Assembly: GCA_900545655.1 (NCBI GenBank)
Contig: UQZY01000027.1
Span: 1-23,024 of the forward strand
Source: an uncultured Oscillospiraceae bacterium
GTDB taxonomy: Bacteria; Bacillota; Clostridia; Oscillospirales; Acutalibacteraceae
Direction of reading: 5' to 3'
DNA length: 23,024 nt
Shown: piece by piece, positions 15,441-22,077 of the stretch
Numbering within the stretch: position 1 is the stretch's first letter
How the letters are laid out: each line of letters opens with the position of its first letter
The notes under the pieces: model-generated
Databases searched by the model: none
Told to the model about the DNA's origin: nothing
What the model saw: only the letters and a program-made list of their open reading frames with translations
Made by a program: the position numbers and the translations under genes

Positions 15441-16068
15441 GTATATTTCAATTTCAGTTATCAAAAGGCTACCTCGTTATTACCGATTTTTAGGCATGCT
15501 GAAAGATGCCGGAATGGTTCGTATTTCAAGCAGGGAGCTTGCAGACAGAATGGGTCTCTCCGCTTCTCAGATAAGACAGGACCTCAACTGCTTCGGCGGA
15601 TTCGGTCAGCAGGGATACGGATACAATATCGAAAGCCTTCAGAATGAAATAGGAAAGATTTTAGGTGTTGACAGAGGACTCAAAACCATACTTATAGGTG
15701 CGGGAAATCTCGGAAAAACCATCGTTGGGGAGATGGACTTCAAGACTCGCGGCTTTGACCTCATAGGTATTTTTGACAAAAAGGAATCCCTTGCAGGTCA
15801 GATACTCAGCGGCTTGCCCGTACGTCCGGCAAGTGATATCGAAGACTTCTGCAAGGAAAACGGTGTAGAAGTTGCCATACTCTGTATACCCTACAAGGAA
15901 GCTGCCGCAATTTCCGAGCTTCTCGTTGAAACCTGCGGAATAAAAGGCTTCTGGAATTTCTCCCACTACAACATAAATGAAAAATATCCTCGTGTTGCCG
16001 TTGAAAACATGCATTTCAACGACAGCCTCATGACGCTCTGTTATCAGGTTATAAACTCAGACAATTAA
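15430..16068 (+). CDS. rex: Redox-sensing transcriptional repressor Rex
   Basis: Rex is a homodimeric repressor that leaves DNA when NADH rises relative to NAD+. The 212 residues comprise an N-terminal winged helix (about 1-75, with MGLSASQIRQDLNCFGGFG and the family signature QQGYGY) and a Rossmann domain that starts at KTILIGAGNLGKT (GxGxxG at 90-95), followed by the C-terminal swapped helix with HFNDSLM. The ATG has AAGGAG 8 bases upstream and lies inside the end of icd (11-base overlap), which indicates coupled translation. Placing the NADH sensor in one transcript with two citrate-branch enzymes suggests that it senses or sets flux through this branch. The Rex-like half-sites in the operon leader suggest autoregulation. 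Confidence 0.97.
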   Translation: MGSKYISISVIKRLPRYYRFLGMLKDAGMVRISSRELADRMGLSASQIRQDLNCFGGFGQQGYGYNIESLQNEIGKILGVDRGLKTILIGAGNLGKTIVGEMDFKTRGFDLIGIFDKKESLAGQILSGLPVRPASDIEDFCKENGVEVAILCIPYKEAAAISELLVETCGIKGFWNFSHYNINEKYPRVAVENMHFNDSLMTLCYQVINSDN

Positions 16069-16088
16069 AAAATCAAGGTGTAAAAATA

Positions 16089-16772
16089 ATGAAGCAATTG
16101 CTTAACTATATGCCGCTTGACATCGTACCGCACCCGGAGGGCTTTATAATTGTCATTCCCGACGGCAAGGATGAAAACGGCAGGCTCAGGATTTCATTCA
16201 GATTTTACAATTTCACCACGAAAAAGGCACAGAGAGTTAAGCGCAATTTTTATACTCAGCACAAATTCGGCAGAGCATACATAGAAATTGCATCTCAGAT
16301 AAAGGATTACATCACCTGCTCCGTCTGTGAGGGACCGACAGATTTTATAAACGTCGTCTTTCCCACCGGTGAAATGGGTGTGTTTGACTGTGTCGGAAAC
16401 CTCACATGGACGGGAGATCTCTCTTATCATGAATGCCCCGTCAGAAGCTGCGCACCGGAGGAAAACTATATCTGGTGCTGCGTACCGGATCAAAATGCCA
16501 TTGTGAGGTATTCAAAGAAGCTTCAGCGCATAGACTTTCGTATCGGAGGGGCTGACCAAACAGCAATCGGGCGGCCTATGTCGGTGAGCAGAATCGGAAA
16601 CAATTTATACGTCTGCTGTAAATCTTCAATGAACATTAAAAAGATAAGTCTCGACAATTATGTTGCGACAGACTACAAAAAATTCGAAGAGCCGGTCCTC
16701 CGTTATCTTCGTGTTGCCGGAGAAGAAGTGGTTGTACTTTCATCCGGAGTATATCTTCTCGACAAAGAATAA
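16089..16772 (+). CDS. Hypothetical protein, possible beta-propeller-like fold
   Basis: A 227-residue protein that I do not recognise. It has no signal peptide and no membrane helix. It is made of short beta-strand-like segments with recurring patterns (GEMGVFDCVGNLTW, NAIVRYSKKLQRIDF, GNNLYVCCKSSMNIKKISL, GEEVVVLSSGVYLL), like the blades of a propeller, but there are too few for a full six- or seven-bladed ring. It has eight cysteines, unusual for a small cytoplasmic protein, and no clear metal motif. AAGGTG precedes the ATG. It starts 20 bases after rex on the same strand and ends before a terminator, so it is probably the last gene of the acn-icd-rex operon. Confidence 0.7.
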   Translation: MKQLLNYMPLDIVPHPEGFIIVIPDGKDENGRLRISFRFYNFTTKKAQRVKRNFYTQHKFGRAYIEIASQIKDYITCSVCEGPTDFINVVFPTGEMGVFDCVGNLTWTGDLSYHECPVRSCAPEENYIWCCVPDQNAIVRYSKKLQRIDFRIGGADQTAIGRPMSVSRIGNNLYVCCKSSMNIKKISLDNYVATDYKKFEEPVLRYLRVAGEEVVVLSSGVYLLDKE

Positions 16773-16800
16773 TTAAACAAAAAACAATCATGCATAATAA

Positions 16801-16853
16801 CCCCCCTGTTTTCATATCCTTAAGTAGTTATGAAAATAGGAGGGCTGTTTTTT
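16801..16853 (+). terminator. Hairpin terminator that also covers the spoIIID ribosome site
   Basis: A 16-bp stem (16801-16816 with 16829-16844; one mismatch, one G-U) and a 12-base loop, followed by T6 (16848-16853). It ends the acn-icd-rex transcript. Its 3' arm contains AGGAGGG (16838-16844), the ribosome site of spoIIID, so in any read-through RNA that site would be paired. Confidence 0.7.
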
Positions 16854-16983
16854 GAAGGGTATAGTTGAAGAACGGGCAGTTTTGCTCGGTGAGTATATTG
16901 CCGAAACAGGCTCTACGGTACGACAGACAGCAAAGGTTTTCGGCCTGTCAAAAAGCACGGTACATACGGAAGTGATAAATTAG
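16852..16983 (+). pseudogene. spoIIID: spoIIID, 5' part only, interrupted by the mobile element
   Basis: SpoIIID is the mother-cell DNA-binding regulator of sporulation, normally about 80-95 residues. Here TTG 16852 (AGGAGGG 7 bases upstream) opens a frame of 43 codons. Its first 39 residues match SpoIIID as I recall it: start with ExxER, YIAETGSTVRQTAK, and the helix-turn-helix end FGLSKSTVHT. The family then continues with D-(V/L)-TERL, but here it reads E-V-I-N-stop, and the following DNA is structured mobile-element sequence. The fragment lacks the end of the recognition helix and the basic C-terminal helix, so it should not bind DNA. The missing 3' part would lie beyond the right edge of the window, at the other end of the element, if this is a clean insertion. 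Confidence 0.85.
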
Positions 16984-17023
16984 AACGGTTGATATGGGCG
17001 ATACAGTAAGCGCCCATATAAGC

Positions 17024-17080
17024 AAATAGGCGGCATAGATCAGCACCGGGGACGGGCTGACCTATGCCGCCTATTTCGTT
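17024..17080. terminator. Large hairpin near the element end, possible terminator
   Basis: A perfect 15-bp inverted repeat (17024-17038 with 17062-17076) encloses a further stem (17040-17044 with 17056-17060). It is followed on the plus strand by CGTTTT. It could stop transcription entering from the interrupted spoIIID side. The T run is short. Confidence 0.45.
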
Positions 17081-17166
17081 TTGGAAGGAAGGGGTACAGC
17101 TGCACCTATGCAGGCTGTACCAGCTTCCCGACAAAATCGGGGTTTCCAAAGGGGCTTCCCCTTTGG

Positions 17167-17210
17167 CACACGACTTTGCAACGCAAAGTGTAGTGTGTTA
17201 TACCTGCTGT
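17167..17210. other. Candidate origin of transfer (oriT) core
   Basis: Nested inverted repeats CACAC/GTGTG and ACTTTGC/GCAAAGT with a 3-base loop (17167-17197) are followed at once by TTATACCTGC. A hairpin beside a short (T)AxCCTGC-like motif resembles MOBP-type oriT layout (nick in a YATCCTG-like core). No relaxase gene is visible, so this remains a prediction. Confidence 0.4.
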
Positions 17211-17340
17211 CACGGCTGGCGGGTAAAATGAGAGTTTCGCCGGATGGAAACGCTCACTTTGCCCGGCAGGAAAACGGACAGGTTTTTGCGGATAGGGGTG
17301 AGCAAAAAGCTGGGCGGTTTCGGGAGTGGCAGCAGGTATA
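17199..17340. repeat. 15-bp inverted repeats 112 bases apart
   Basis: TATACCTGCTGTCAC (17199-17213) is matched in inverted orientation at 17326-17340 with one G-U-compatible mismatch. The pair encloses an inner imperfect stem (about 17218-17264) with a GTTTC/GAAAC tip. The left copy includes the motif next to the candidate oriT hairpin. The right copy ends 7 bases before the stop codon of the cargo operon. Confidence 0.6.
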
Positions 17341-17346
17341 TAAAAC

Positions 17347-18984
17347 TCACCAGTAAACAAAATCGATTGTAAGAGATATGTCTGTACTGCTCAAACGCCG
17401 CTTCAATTCTGTTAGATGGATAAGGAAATTGATAGAAAAAACATCTTCCCATTTTTCTACCATATTAGCACGCCCATCAAAGATTAATACCATTCTAAAC
17501 TCTGTGGGAGAAACAGCTAAATCTCCTGGCAATGTTAAAGAACCCATACCTGCTTCACATTTTTCGAGTGTCAGCATAGCTTGGTCAATGGCATACGCAA
17601 AATCATTCGGCTTTCCTATCTTCACAAAGTATAGGGTCTGATCCTTGCAAAAGTCGCACACTTCATATCTGTATCGGCCATTACCTTCCGGATCAACAGG
17701 TACGGTTCGCGGGTGTAAACAAATTGCCCCTATCAGCTGCGAAATGTTCTGATTGTAGAAAGTTTCATATGGTTGCCTGCTGTTTGTTTCGTCATAAAAA
17801 CCGTTTTCCCTTGCAAATTGAATGACATCGTCTTTAGATAGTGCAAACTCGTCTTGAGAATGATTTATAAAAGCAACCCTTTTGGCTTCTTGGAAGATAC
17901 GGTCAAGATATGCAATGTTAAAGGAGCACCATTTGCCATTGCGCAAGCAAAAATTATCTTCTGTGATAAATTCCAGATACTCCGTGATAGGTTTGCGGTT
18001 TGTCCATGCATCATTGGCGTATTCAATAGAGATGTTAATTTTCTGAATTACTTCTTGTAGCGCAAATTCTTTTTCCCTAACAAACTCATTAATTGCAGTT
18101 ATGGATAATTCACCATCGAATTCAAGGCTTTTATGATTACAGCTTAATTTGAAACGGACAGAATCGTTCTGTATTAGCCGTGTTCCCATCATGTAGAAAG
18201 ATGGAACATTTATTAAGTTTCCATCGTTAGCGGCTCCGTCATATTGCTCAATAGCAACAGCTAATTGATGATAAAGGCTTTCAATTTTTTCTGCATCTTC
18301 TTCTACATCCAAAAAAGTTAATCTCGGTAGAGAAATCGAGCTATCTGCTTTTATTATTTCATTTAGGAGATTCAATTTTTCGCCGATTTCAGTTGGCTTC
18401 TCTTCCCATTTGAATTGTGCAGAGGTGCCGCAGTTAATAGTAGTTCCCCATAACTCTGGATCAAGACTTGTTCCTCGAATATAGGTAGGTATCTCTCCGC
18501 TACGATAGGACAGCACTGTACCGCCCAAGTAATCCATGTGCATTTTACTTAGCTTGCTACCATGAGAAATATTTTGTTGTGCTCGAACCTGGTCTAAATC
18601 AATTAGTCGTTCTGCAACAGCCACTCCAAAATTAAAATCACAATAATCGCTCACATAAAAGTGTGCATTGCCATAAGAAACAACAAAACAAGAGTCTTCC
18701 CTATAACAAATTAAGGCTGCTCCATATATTTTTAATTCTTGGCTCAAATCCCATTCGGTACAGGTGGATAATAAATTTACCCAAGGAGAGCCCTTTCGGT
18801 TGTCTTTATCGCAAAACATGAGGGTAAATGTATATCCAGAGGGGTTTTGAATACACTCCGGTTTCAATGGTATTTCTTCAAATCTTCGATCTTCCAAGAA
18901 CGACTTGAAGCTCTCTGCTTTTTCTGGAAGAATGCGGTATATATTGTAGTCATAGAGCGGTTTATCGTCTCTCTTTCGTGGCAT
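17347..18984 (-). CDS. DUF6119/TIGR04141-like protein, restriction-modification partner
   Basis: A 545-residue protein without membrane segments. It resembles the sporadically distributed TIGR04141/DUF6119 family as I recall it: opening strand with YNIYRIL, a central FNFGVAVAERLID-LDQVRAQQ stretch (usual form FGL.IA..L.DP.K.R), then IRGT-like glycine turns, and a long C-terminal half with a CxxC (EVCDFCKDQ) and a closing beta segment. The biochemical function is unknown to me. Family members occur patchily and in defence-type neighbourhoods. The open frame starts at TTG 19005, but ATG 18984 is preferred because GAGGTG stands 5 bases before it. It is the last gene of the HTH-methyltransferase-endonuclease operon (38 bases after the endonuclease), so a role in restriction, self-protection or a linked defence is inferred. 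The region is AT-rich compared with the element backbone. Confidence 0.7.
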   Translation of the reverse strand: MPRKRDDKPLYDYNIYRILPEKAESFKSFLEDRRFEEIPLKPECIQNPSGYTFTLMFCDKDNRKGSPWVNLLSTCTEWDLSQELKIYGAALICYREDSCFVVSYGNAHFYVSDYCDFNFGVAVAERLIDLDQVRAQQNISHGSKLSKMHMDYLGGTVLSYRSGEIPTYIRGTSLDPELWGTTINCGTSAQFKWEEKPTEIGEKLNLLNEIIKADSSISLPRLTFLDVEEDAEKIESLYHQLAVAIEQYDGAANDGNLINVPSFYMMGTRLIQNDSVRFKLSCNHKSLEFDGELSITAINEFVREKEFALQEVIQKINISIEYANDAWTNRKPITEYLEFITEDNFCLRNGKWCSFNIAYLDRIFQEAKRVAFINHSQDEFALSKDDVIQFARENGFYDETNSRQPYETFYNQNISQLIGAICLHPRTVPVDPEGNGRYRYEVCDFCKDQTLYFVKIGKPNDFAYAIDQAMLTLEKCEAGMGSLTLPGDLAVSPTEFRMVLIFDGRANMVEKWEDVFSINFLIHLTELKRRLSSTDISLTIDFVYW

Positions 18985-19022
18985 ACCAACACCTCGTTTT
19001 TGCAAATAATATCTAGTGAAGG

Positions 19023-19985
19023 TTAAATGCCTGCAACAGATAAAATTTGCAACGAAAAATCTCTATATTCAGCGCTGCTTTGATTCAAAAGTTCAGATAT
19101 TCGGTAAAATTTGTTTGTAGTCGGAGATTCTTTTTGTGCCATGTTCATATCAATGCGGTCAACATTAACTACTGTCCAGCACTCTACATAACCATCTTTT
19201 TTTGCCTTCTGATGGCTTTTTTCGGCCTCTCCCACTCGGTTGTGAATATTCGAGTAGTCTTGTCCTCCTTTAACCTCGATTGCAACTAAATTTCGGTATT
19301 TGTCTGTTGCTAATTCTTCCCTTATCACAATATCGGGATCAGCTGCAAATTGTATGTATACGGTACGGCCTGAATTATTCTTTAATTCAATGCATCTTGA
19401 GTTAGAGCGAACAACAGATGCGCTTACAATTTGATAAACTACATCGAATACTTGTGAAATAGCAGAAGTCCCTTTTTGGACATTAGCCCCGCCACGAAGT
19501 TGTGGTCCCAATGTCAAAAGGGTCAACTGATCAAAGAATCCGGAACTGATCATTTGGTCCTCAAGATGCTCCAACATATATTTTGCACTGAGATTTAATG
19601 CTCGGCATAATTCTGGTAGAGCACTACGTTGCTTTTGCGAAAGGGAGCCCTTTTCCTCTAATGATTTGAACATCCCTGCGCCAGTGGCGGCAGTGTAAAA
19701 GCCTTTTTGACTGTAACCTAGCAAAAGACGATAATAGCCCAGTAATCTAGGGTTCTTTTCCAAAATACTTGGAACCGCAAACAATAATTCGCCTCTCATT
19801 CCATGCGTGGCAAGAGTTTGTAGAGAACCATTGTTAACATACTCATGTAGCTCTGAATCAAGTATATTAATTTCCATTACTGCAACTGTCGTAGCCAAGG
19901 CATCCTGAAGAAACGTCTCTCGTAATTCTTTCAATGTATTAGCAAAACCGACCTGGGTATTGGGCAAGTCAAATATTATTGCCAT
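19023..19985 (-). CDS. XcyI-family type II restriction endonuclease
   Basis: A 320-residue protein that resembles the XcyI family (Pfam PF09571), whose known members cut CCCGGG. It has a PD-(D/E)xK-type centre: Asp-Pro-Asp-Ile at 216-219 followed by Glu237-Val-Lys239 in VAIEVKGGQDYSNIHN, then GEAEKSHQKAKKDGYVECW, a typical family stretch. An upstream LTLGPQLRGG loop is also family-like. ATG 19985 lies 1 base after the methyltransferase stop with AGGTG 6 bases before it; GTG 19994, three codons upstream and overlapping the methyltransferase, is an alternative. The family assignment is from memory; the CCCGGG target is inferred from family and from the partner enzyme. No CCCGGG is present in the visible part of the element. 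Confidence 0.78.
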   Translation of the reverse strand: MAIIFDLPNTQVGFANTLKELRETFLQDALATTVAVMEINILDSELHEYVNNGSLQTLATHGMRGELLFAVPSILEKNPRLLGYYRLLLGYSQKGFYTAATGAGMFKSLEEKGSLSQKQRSALPELCRALNLSAKYMLEHLEDQMISSGFFDQLTLLTLGPQLRGGANVQKGTSAISQVFDVVYQIVSASVVRSNSRCIELKNNSGRTVYIQFAADPDIVIREELATDKYRNLVAIEVKGGQDYSNIHNRVGEAEKSHQKAKKDGYVECWTVVNVDRIDMNMAQKESPTTNKFYRISELLNQSSAEYRDFSLQILSVAGI

Positions 19986-19986
19986 C

Positions 19987-20859
19987 TTATTCACCTACAA
20001 CTTTCAACACTGGAAGTTCTAAAATATCCAATCGTGTTCTTGCAATTTTAACATACTCATCGTTTAACTCTATGCCAACAAATTGTCTATTAAATTCTTG
20101 ACAAACAACGCCAACTGTTCCAGAACCAAAAAATGGGTCAAGCACAAAATCATTCTCTTTAGTTGAGGCAAGAATACATGGTTCTATCAAAGCAGGAGGG
20201 AATGTTGCAAAGTGGGCTTCTGCAAACGGCGCGGTGTTTACATTCCAAACTGTGCGCTTGTTGCGTCCATTTTCTTTTATGGCTTGGTAATCGTAATAAT
20301 ATTTTTCTTTTTTTGTAAGCATAAAAACATATTCGTGGGAACGTGTTGGCCGATCTTTCACGCTTTCTGGCATAGCATTAGGTTTGTTCCAAATAATATC
20401 ACTACGCAAAAACCAACCATCAGCTTGTAAGGCTAGGGCCAGCCTCCACGGAATTCCTAACAAATCTTTTGGTTTCAATCCTTCTGGAGTGTCGGGACGA
20501 ACACTCATTGCTCTAGCTGGATTCTTTTTGTCAGGTGCTCTATACCCACGATTTCCGCTAGTATACCCATCACCAATATTTAACCAAAACACACCATCAT
20601 CTCGTAAAACTCTTTTTGCTTCAGCAAAAACAGATACTAATTTATTAATGTACTGCTGTAATTTTTCCTCCAGGCCAATTTGACCTTTAATACCATAATC
20701 TCGAAGTCCCCAATATGGCGGTGAAGTAACAATGCACTGCACTGAAGCCGATGGAATTTTTTGTAAAGCAAGTATAGCATCACTTTCAATTATAATCGAG
20801 TTATCGAGATTAATAGGGGTTGTTGTAATTTTTTTATATGTAATATCGCCCATTTTCAT
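19987..20859 (-). CDS. Type II DNA methyltransferase, m4C/m6A beta-class
   Basis: A 290-residue modification enzyme. Motif IV TSPPYWGLRDYG (45-56) comes first and the SAM-binding motif I DPFFGSGT (241-248) comes last, which is the beta-class order. SPPYW is the form common in N4-cytosine methyltransferases, including those of CCCGGG systems such as Cfr9I and XcyI; DPPY would suggest adenine. The middle part has GDGYTSGNRGYR and IPWRLALALQADGWFLRSDIIW, both usual in this group. ATG 20859 overlaps the HTH gene stop (ATGA) with AAGGAG 5 bases upstream; the second ATG two codons on is possible. It would protect the element and host from the adjacent endonuclease. Confidence 0.93.
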   Translation of the reverse strand: MKMGDITYKKITTTPINLDNSIIIESDAILALQKIPSASVQCIVTSPPYWGLRDYGIKGQIGLEEKLQQYINKLVSVFAEAKRVLRDDGVFWLNIGDGYTSGNRGYRAPDKKNPARAMSVRPDTPEGLKPKDLLGIPWRLALALQADGWFLRSDIIWNKPNAMPESVKDRPTRSHEYVFMLTKKEKYYYDYQAIKENGRNKRTVWNVNTAPFAEAHFATFPPALIEPCILASTKENDFVLDPFFGSGTVGVVCQEFNRQFVGIELNDEYVKIARTRLDILELPVLKVVGE

Positions 20860-21050
20860 TTTTGCTCCTTAAACATACGATATTGTTTCTTTAGTTTTTT
20901 TGTCGGTTTCTCTGCATTCTCTGGAATAACCCAGATGCGACTCATTCGAGTTGCTCCAATTATACGTTCTTCTTTACAGAGAATCTGAACTTGGCGCGGG
21001 GTTATTCCCCATTTTTGTGCCGCTTCTTGAACCGTAATATATCCGTTCAT
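20856..21050 (-). CDS. Small helix-turn-helix protein, probable controller of the R-M operon
   Basis: A 64-residue protein. Residues 4-45 form a MerR/excisionase-like winged HTH: ITVQEAAQKWGITPRQVQILCKEERI, a conserved Arg-x-W-x-IP strand (SRIWVIPENAEKP), then a basic tail. Such small proteins often stand first in Firmicutes R-M operons; excisionase-like function cannot be excluded by fold alone. It differs from the classic XRE-like C proteins of PvuII-type systems. ATG 21050 has GAGGT 7 bases upstream. Its stop overlaps the methyltransferase start by 3 bases, so translation is coupled. The palindrome inside its own promoter is a likely target. Confidence 0.8.
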   Translation of the reverse strand: MNGYITVQEAAQKWGITPRQVQILCKEERIIGATRMSRIWVIPENAEKPTKKLKKQYRMFKEQK

Positions 21051-21099
21051 TTATATTACCTCAGCAGAGTTTTTGGGGGAGAAGCTATTAACTGTCTAT

Positions 21100-21128
21100 A
21101 TTATATTCGTTTAAGCGAAATTACACAA
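21100..21128 (-). promoter_or_regulatory. Sigma-A promoter of the R-M operon
   Basis: Minus strand: -35 TTGTGT (21123-21128), exactly 17 bp, consensus -10 TATAAT (21100-21105). It is about 50 bases from the start codon of the small HTH gene. Confidence 0.75.
21106..21119. promoter_or_regulatory. Palindrome between the -35 and -10 boxes of the R-M promoter
   Basis: TTCGTTTAAGCGAA is a 14-bp near-perfect palindrome (only the fifth pair mismatched). It fills most of the spacer of the promoter, where a bound protein would exclude RNA polymerase. The likely ligand is the small HTH protein encoded first in the operon. Confidence 0.55.
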
Positions 21129-21159
21129 GGGATTCTTTTGATAGGAAACGAATACATTT

Positions 21160-21972
21160 TTAGGTGTCTCGCACTTGTTCTATCATTTTTATCGCCAATC
21201 GTTGAAACTCCTCTGCTGTTTCCTCATCCATTGGGATAATCTGCCCAATCTGCCTAGCAATCATCGCAGTCACATCGTCCATTGACACCGGCTCCTGCTG
21301 TTGCCCAGCCAGCGCGTCCCTCATGGTTTGAAGCATTGCGGCGGTGGCTACTCCTCCCGGCTGTCCACCGCTATCCATATCTTTTTTAATATCTCGCAGG
21401 ATGGCAAGGAACACATTTTTGATTTTTTCAATCTCCGCCTCATGTTCCCCCATCTTTTGGGCGTTCAAAAGCTGCAAATCCGGCTTTGCTCCTGCCCGAT
21501 ATTCCGGGTGTTCTTTCATCAGGTCAGACAGGGAAGCCGTTGCCATCTCGATAATCTGGTTTCGTGCCATTATCCCCTTTGCTGCCGTGTCCTGAAAATA
21601 TATCCGTATCAAATCTATCAGTTTGGGGAAATTCCTGTGTTCTAACAACCGATTGAGGATTTGTACATCGACAGCGCCCGTGACAAGCCTTTTAACCGCT
21701 TCATTAGACAGGCCCAGTTCAGAAATATCATAGCTTTTCGGGACGCTGACAGGGGTAAGACCCAGGATATAATCCGTAGATGTTTTCAATTCCTTTGCCA
21801 GCTTTATCAGATAATCGCTGCTGATAGTTTTGAGGCTGCCATTTTCAATGCGGGTGATCTGGGATGCATCGATCCCGGTTTTCCGGCTCAATTCTTTCTT
21901 TGTCATCCCCAGGTTCGTCCTCAAATCGCCAATCCGGTCGCCTGGATGTTCCTCAAACTGTTTTGCCGCCAT
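21160..21972 (-). CDS. XRE-family transcriptional regulator of the mobile element
   Basis: A 270-residue protein. The N-terminal XRE helix-turn-helix (about 13-72) reads IGDLRTNLGMTKKELSRKTG, then IDASQITRIENG, then TSTDYILGLT. A long, mostly helical C-terminal part (80-270) has no family I recognise and carries Gln/Glu/Met-rich stretches. Regulators of this size and arrangement stand beside the replication and transfer genes of Firmicutes ICEs and act as element repressors. ATG 21972 has AAGGAGG 9 bases upstream. The gene diverges from the Cys-rich/repA genes, and the palindrome at 22015-22031 lies between them. G+C is clearly higher than in the adjacent R-M genes. Confidence 0.88.
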   Translation of the reverse strand: MAAKQFEEHPGDRIGDLRTNLGMTKKELSRKTGIDASQITRIENGSLKTISSDYLIKLAKELKTSTDYILGLTPVSVPKSYDISELGLSNEAVKRLVTGAVDVQILNRLLEHRNFPKLIDLIRIYFQDTAAKGIMARNQIIEMATASLSDLMKEHPEYRAGAKPDLQLLNAQKMGEHEAEIEKIKNVFLAILRDIKKDMDSGGQPGGVATAAMLQTMRDALAGQQQEPVSMDDVTAMIARQIGQIIPMDEETAEEFQRLAIKMIEQVRDT

Positions 21973-22014
21973 ATTTCCCCCTCCTTGCCTGTATTTCTTT
22001 CAGTTTACCACACC

Positions 22015-22031
22015 ATTCCACATTTAGGAAT
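22015..22031. promoter_or_regulatory. Candidate operator between XRE gene and Cys-rich/repA genes
   Basis: Inverted repeat ATTCC, 7 bases, GGAAT in the divergent intergenic region, followed by a second near-palindrome GCAGTAATTGC (22033-22043). The position fits binding by the divergent XRE regulator. No convincing promoter boxes were found beside it. Confidence 0.35.
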
Positions 22032-22077
22032 AGCAGTAATTGCTGATTTACAATTTTGAAGGTCTACACGATGGCAT

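Larger units (their letters stand above)
16984..17346. other. Non-coding, hairpin-rich left end of the element
   Basis: A 363-base stretch with no credible gene. It holds at least seven inverted repeats: 16992-17000/17011-17019 (9 bp), 17024-17038/17062-17076 (15 bp, with an inner stem), 17093-17100/17114-17121, 17127-17131/17137-17141, 17146-17154/17158-17166 (9 bp), 17173-17179/17183-17189 inside 17167-17171/17193-17197, and an imperfect stem near 17218-17264. Such arrays are known from transfer origins, single-strand origins and element ends. Confidence 0.7.

Noticed and set aside
16767..16800. Possible sigma-E promoter for spoIIID
   Set aside because: Best boxes match only about 5 of 8 positions each, and the strong hairpin follows. 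Not good enough to annotate.
17081..17356. Plus-strand open frame of 91 codons in the element's left end
   Set aside because: It runs straight through the hairpin array, has odd Arg/Gln-rich composition and no known domain. The inverted repeats explain the sequence better than coding does.
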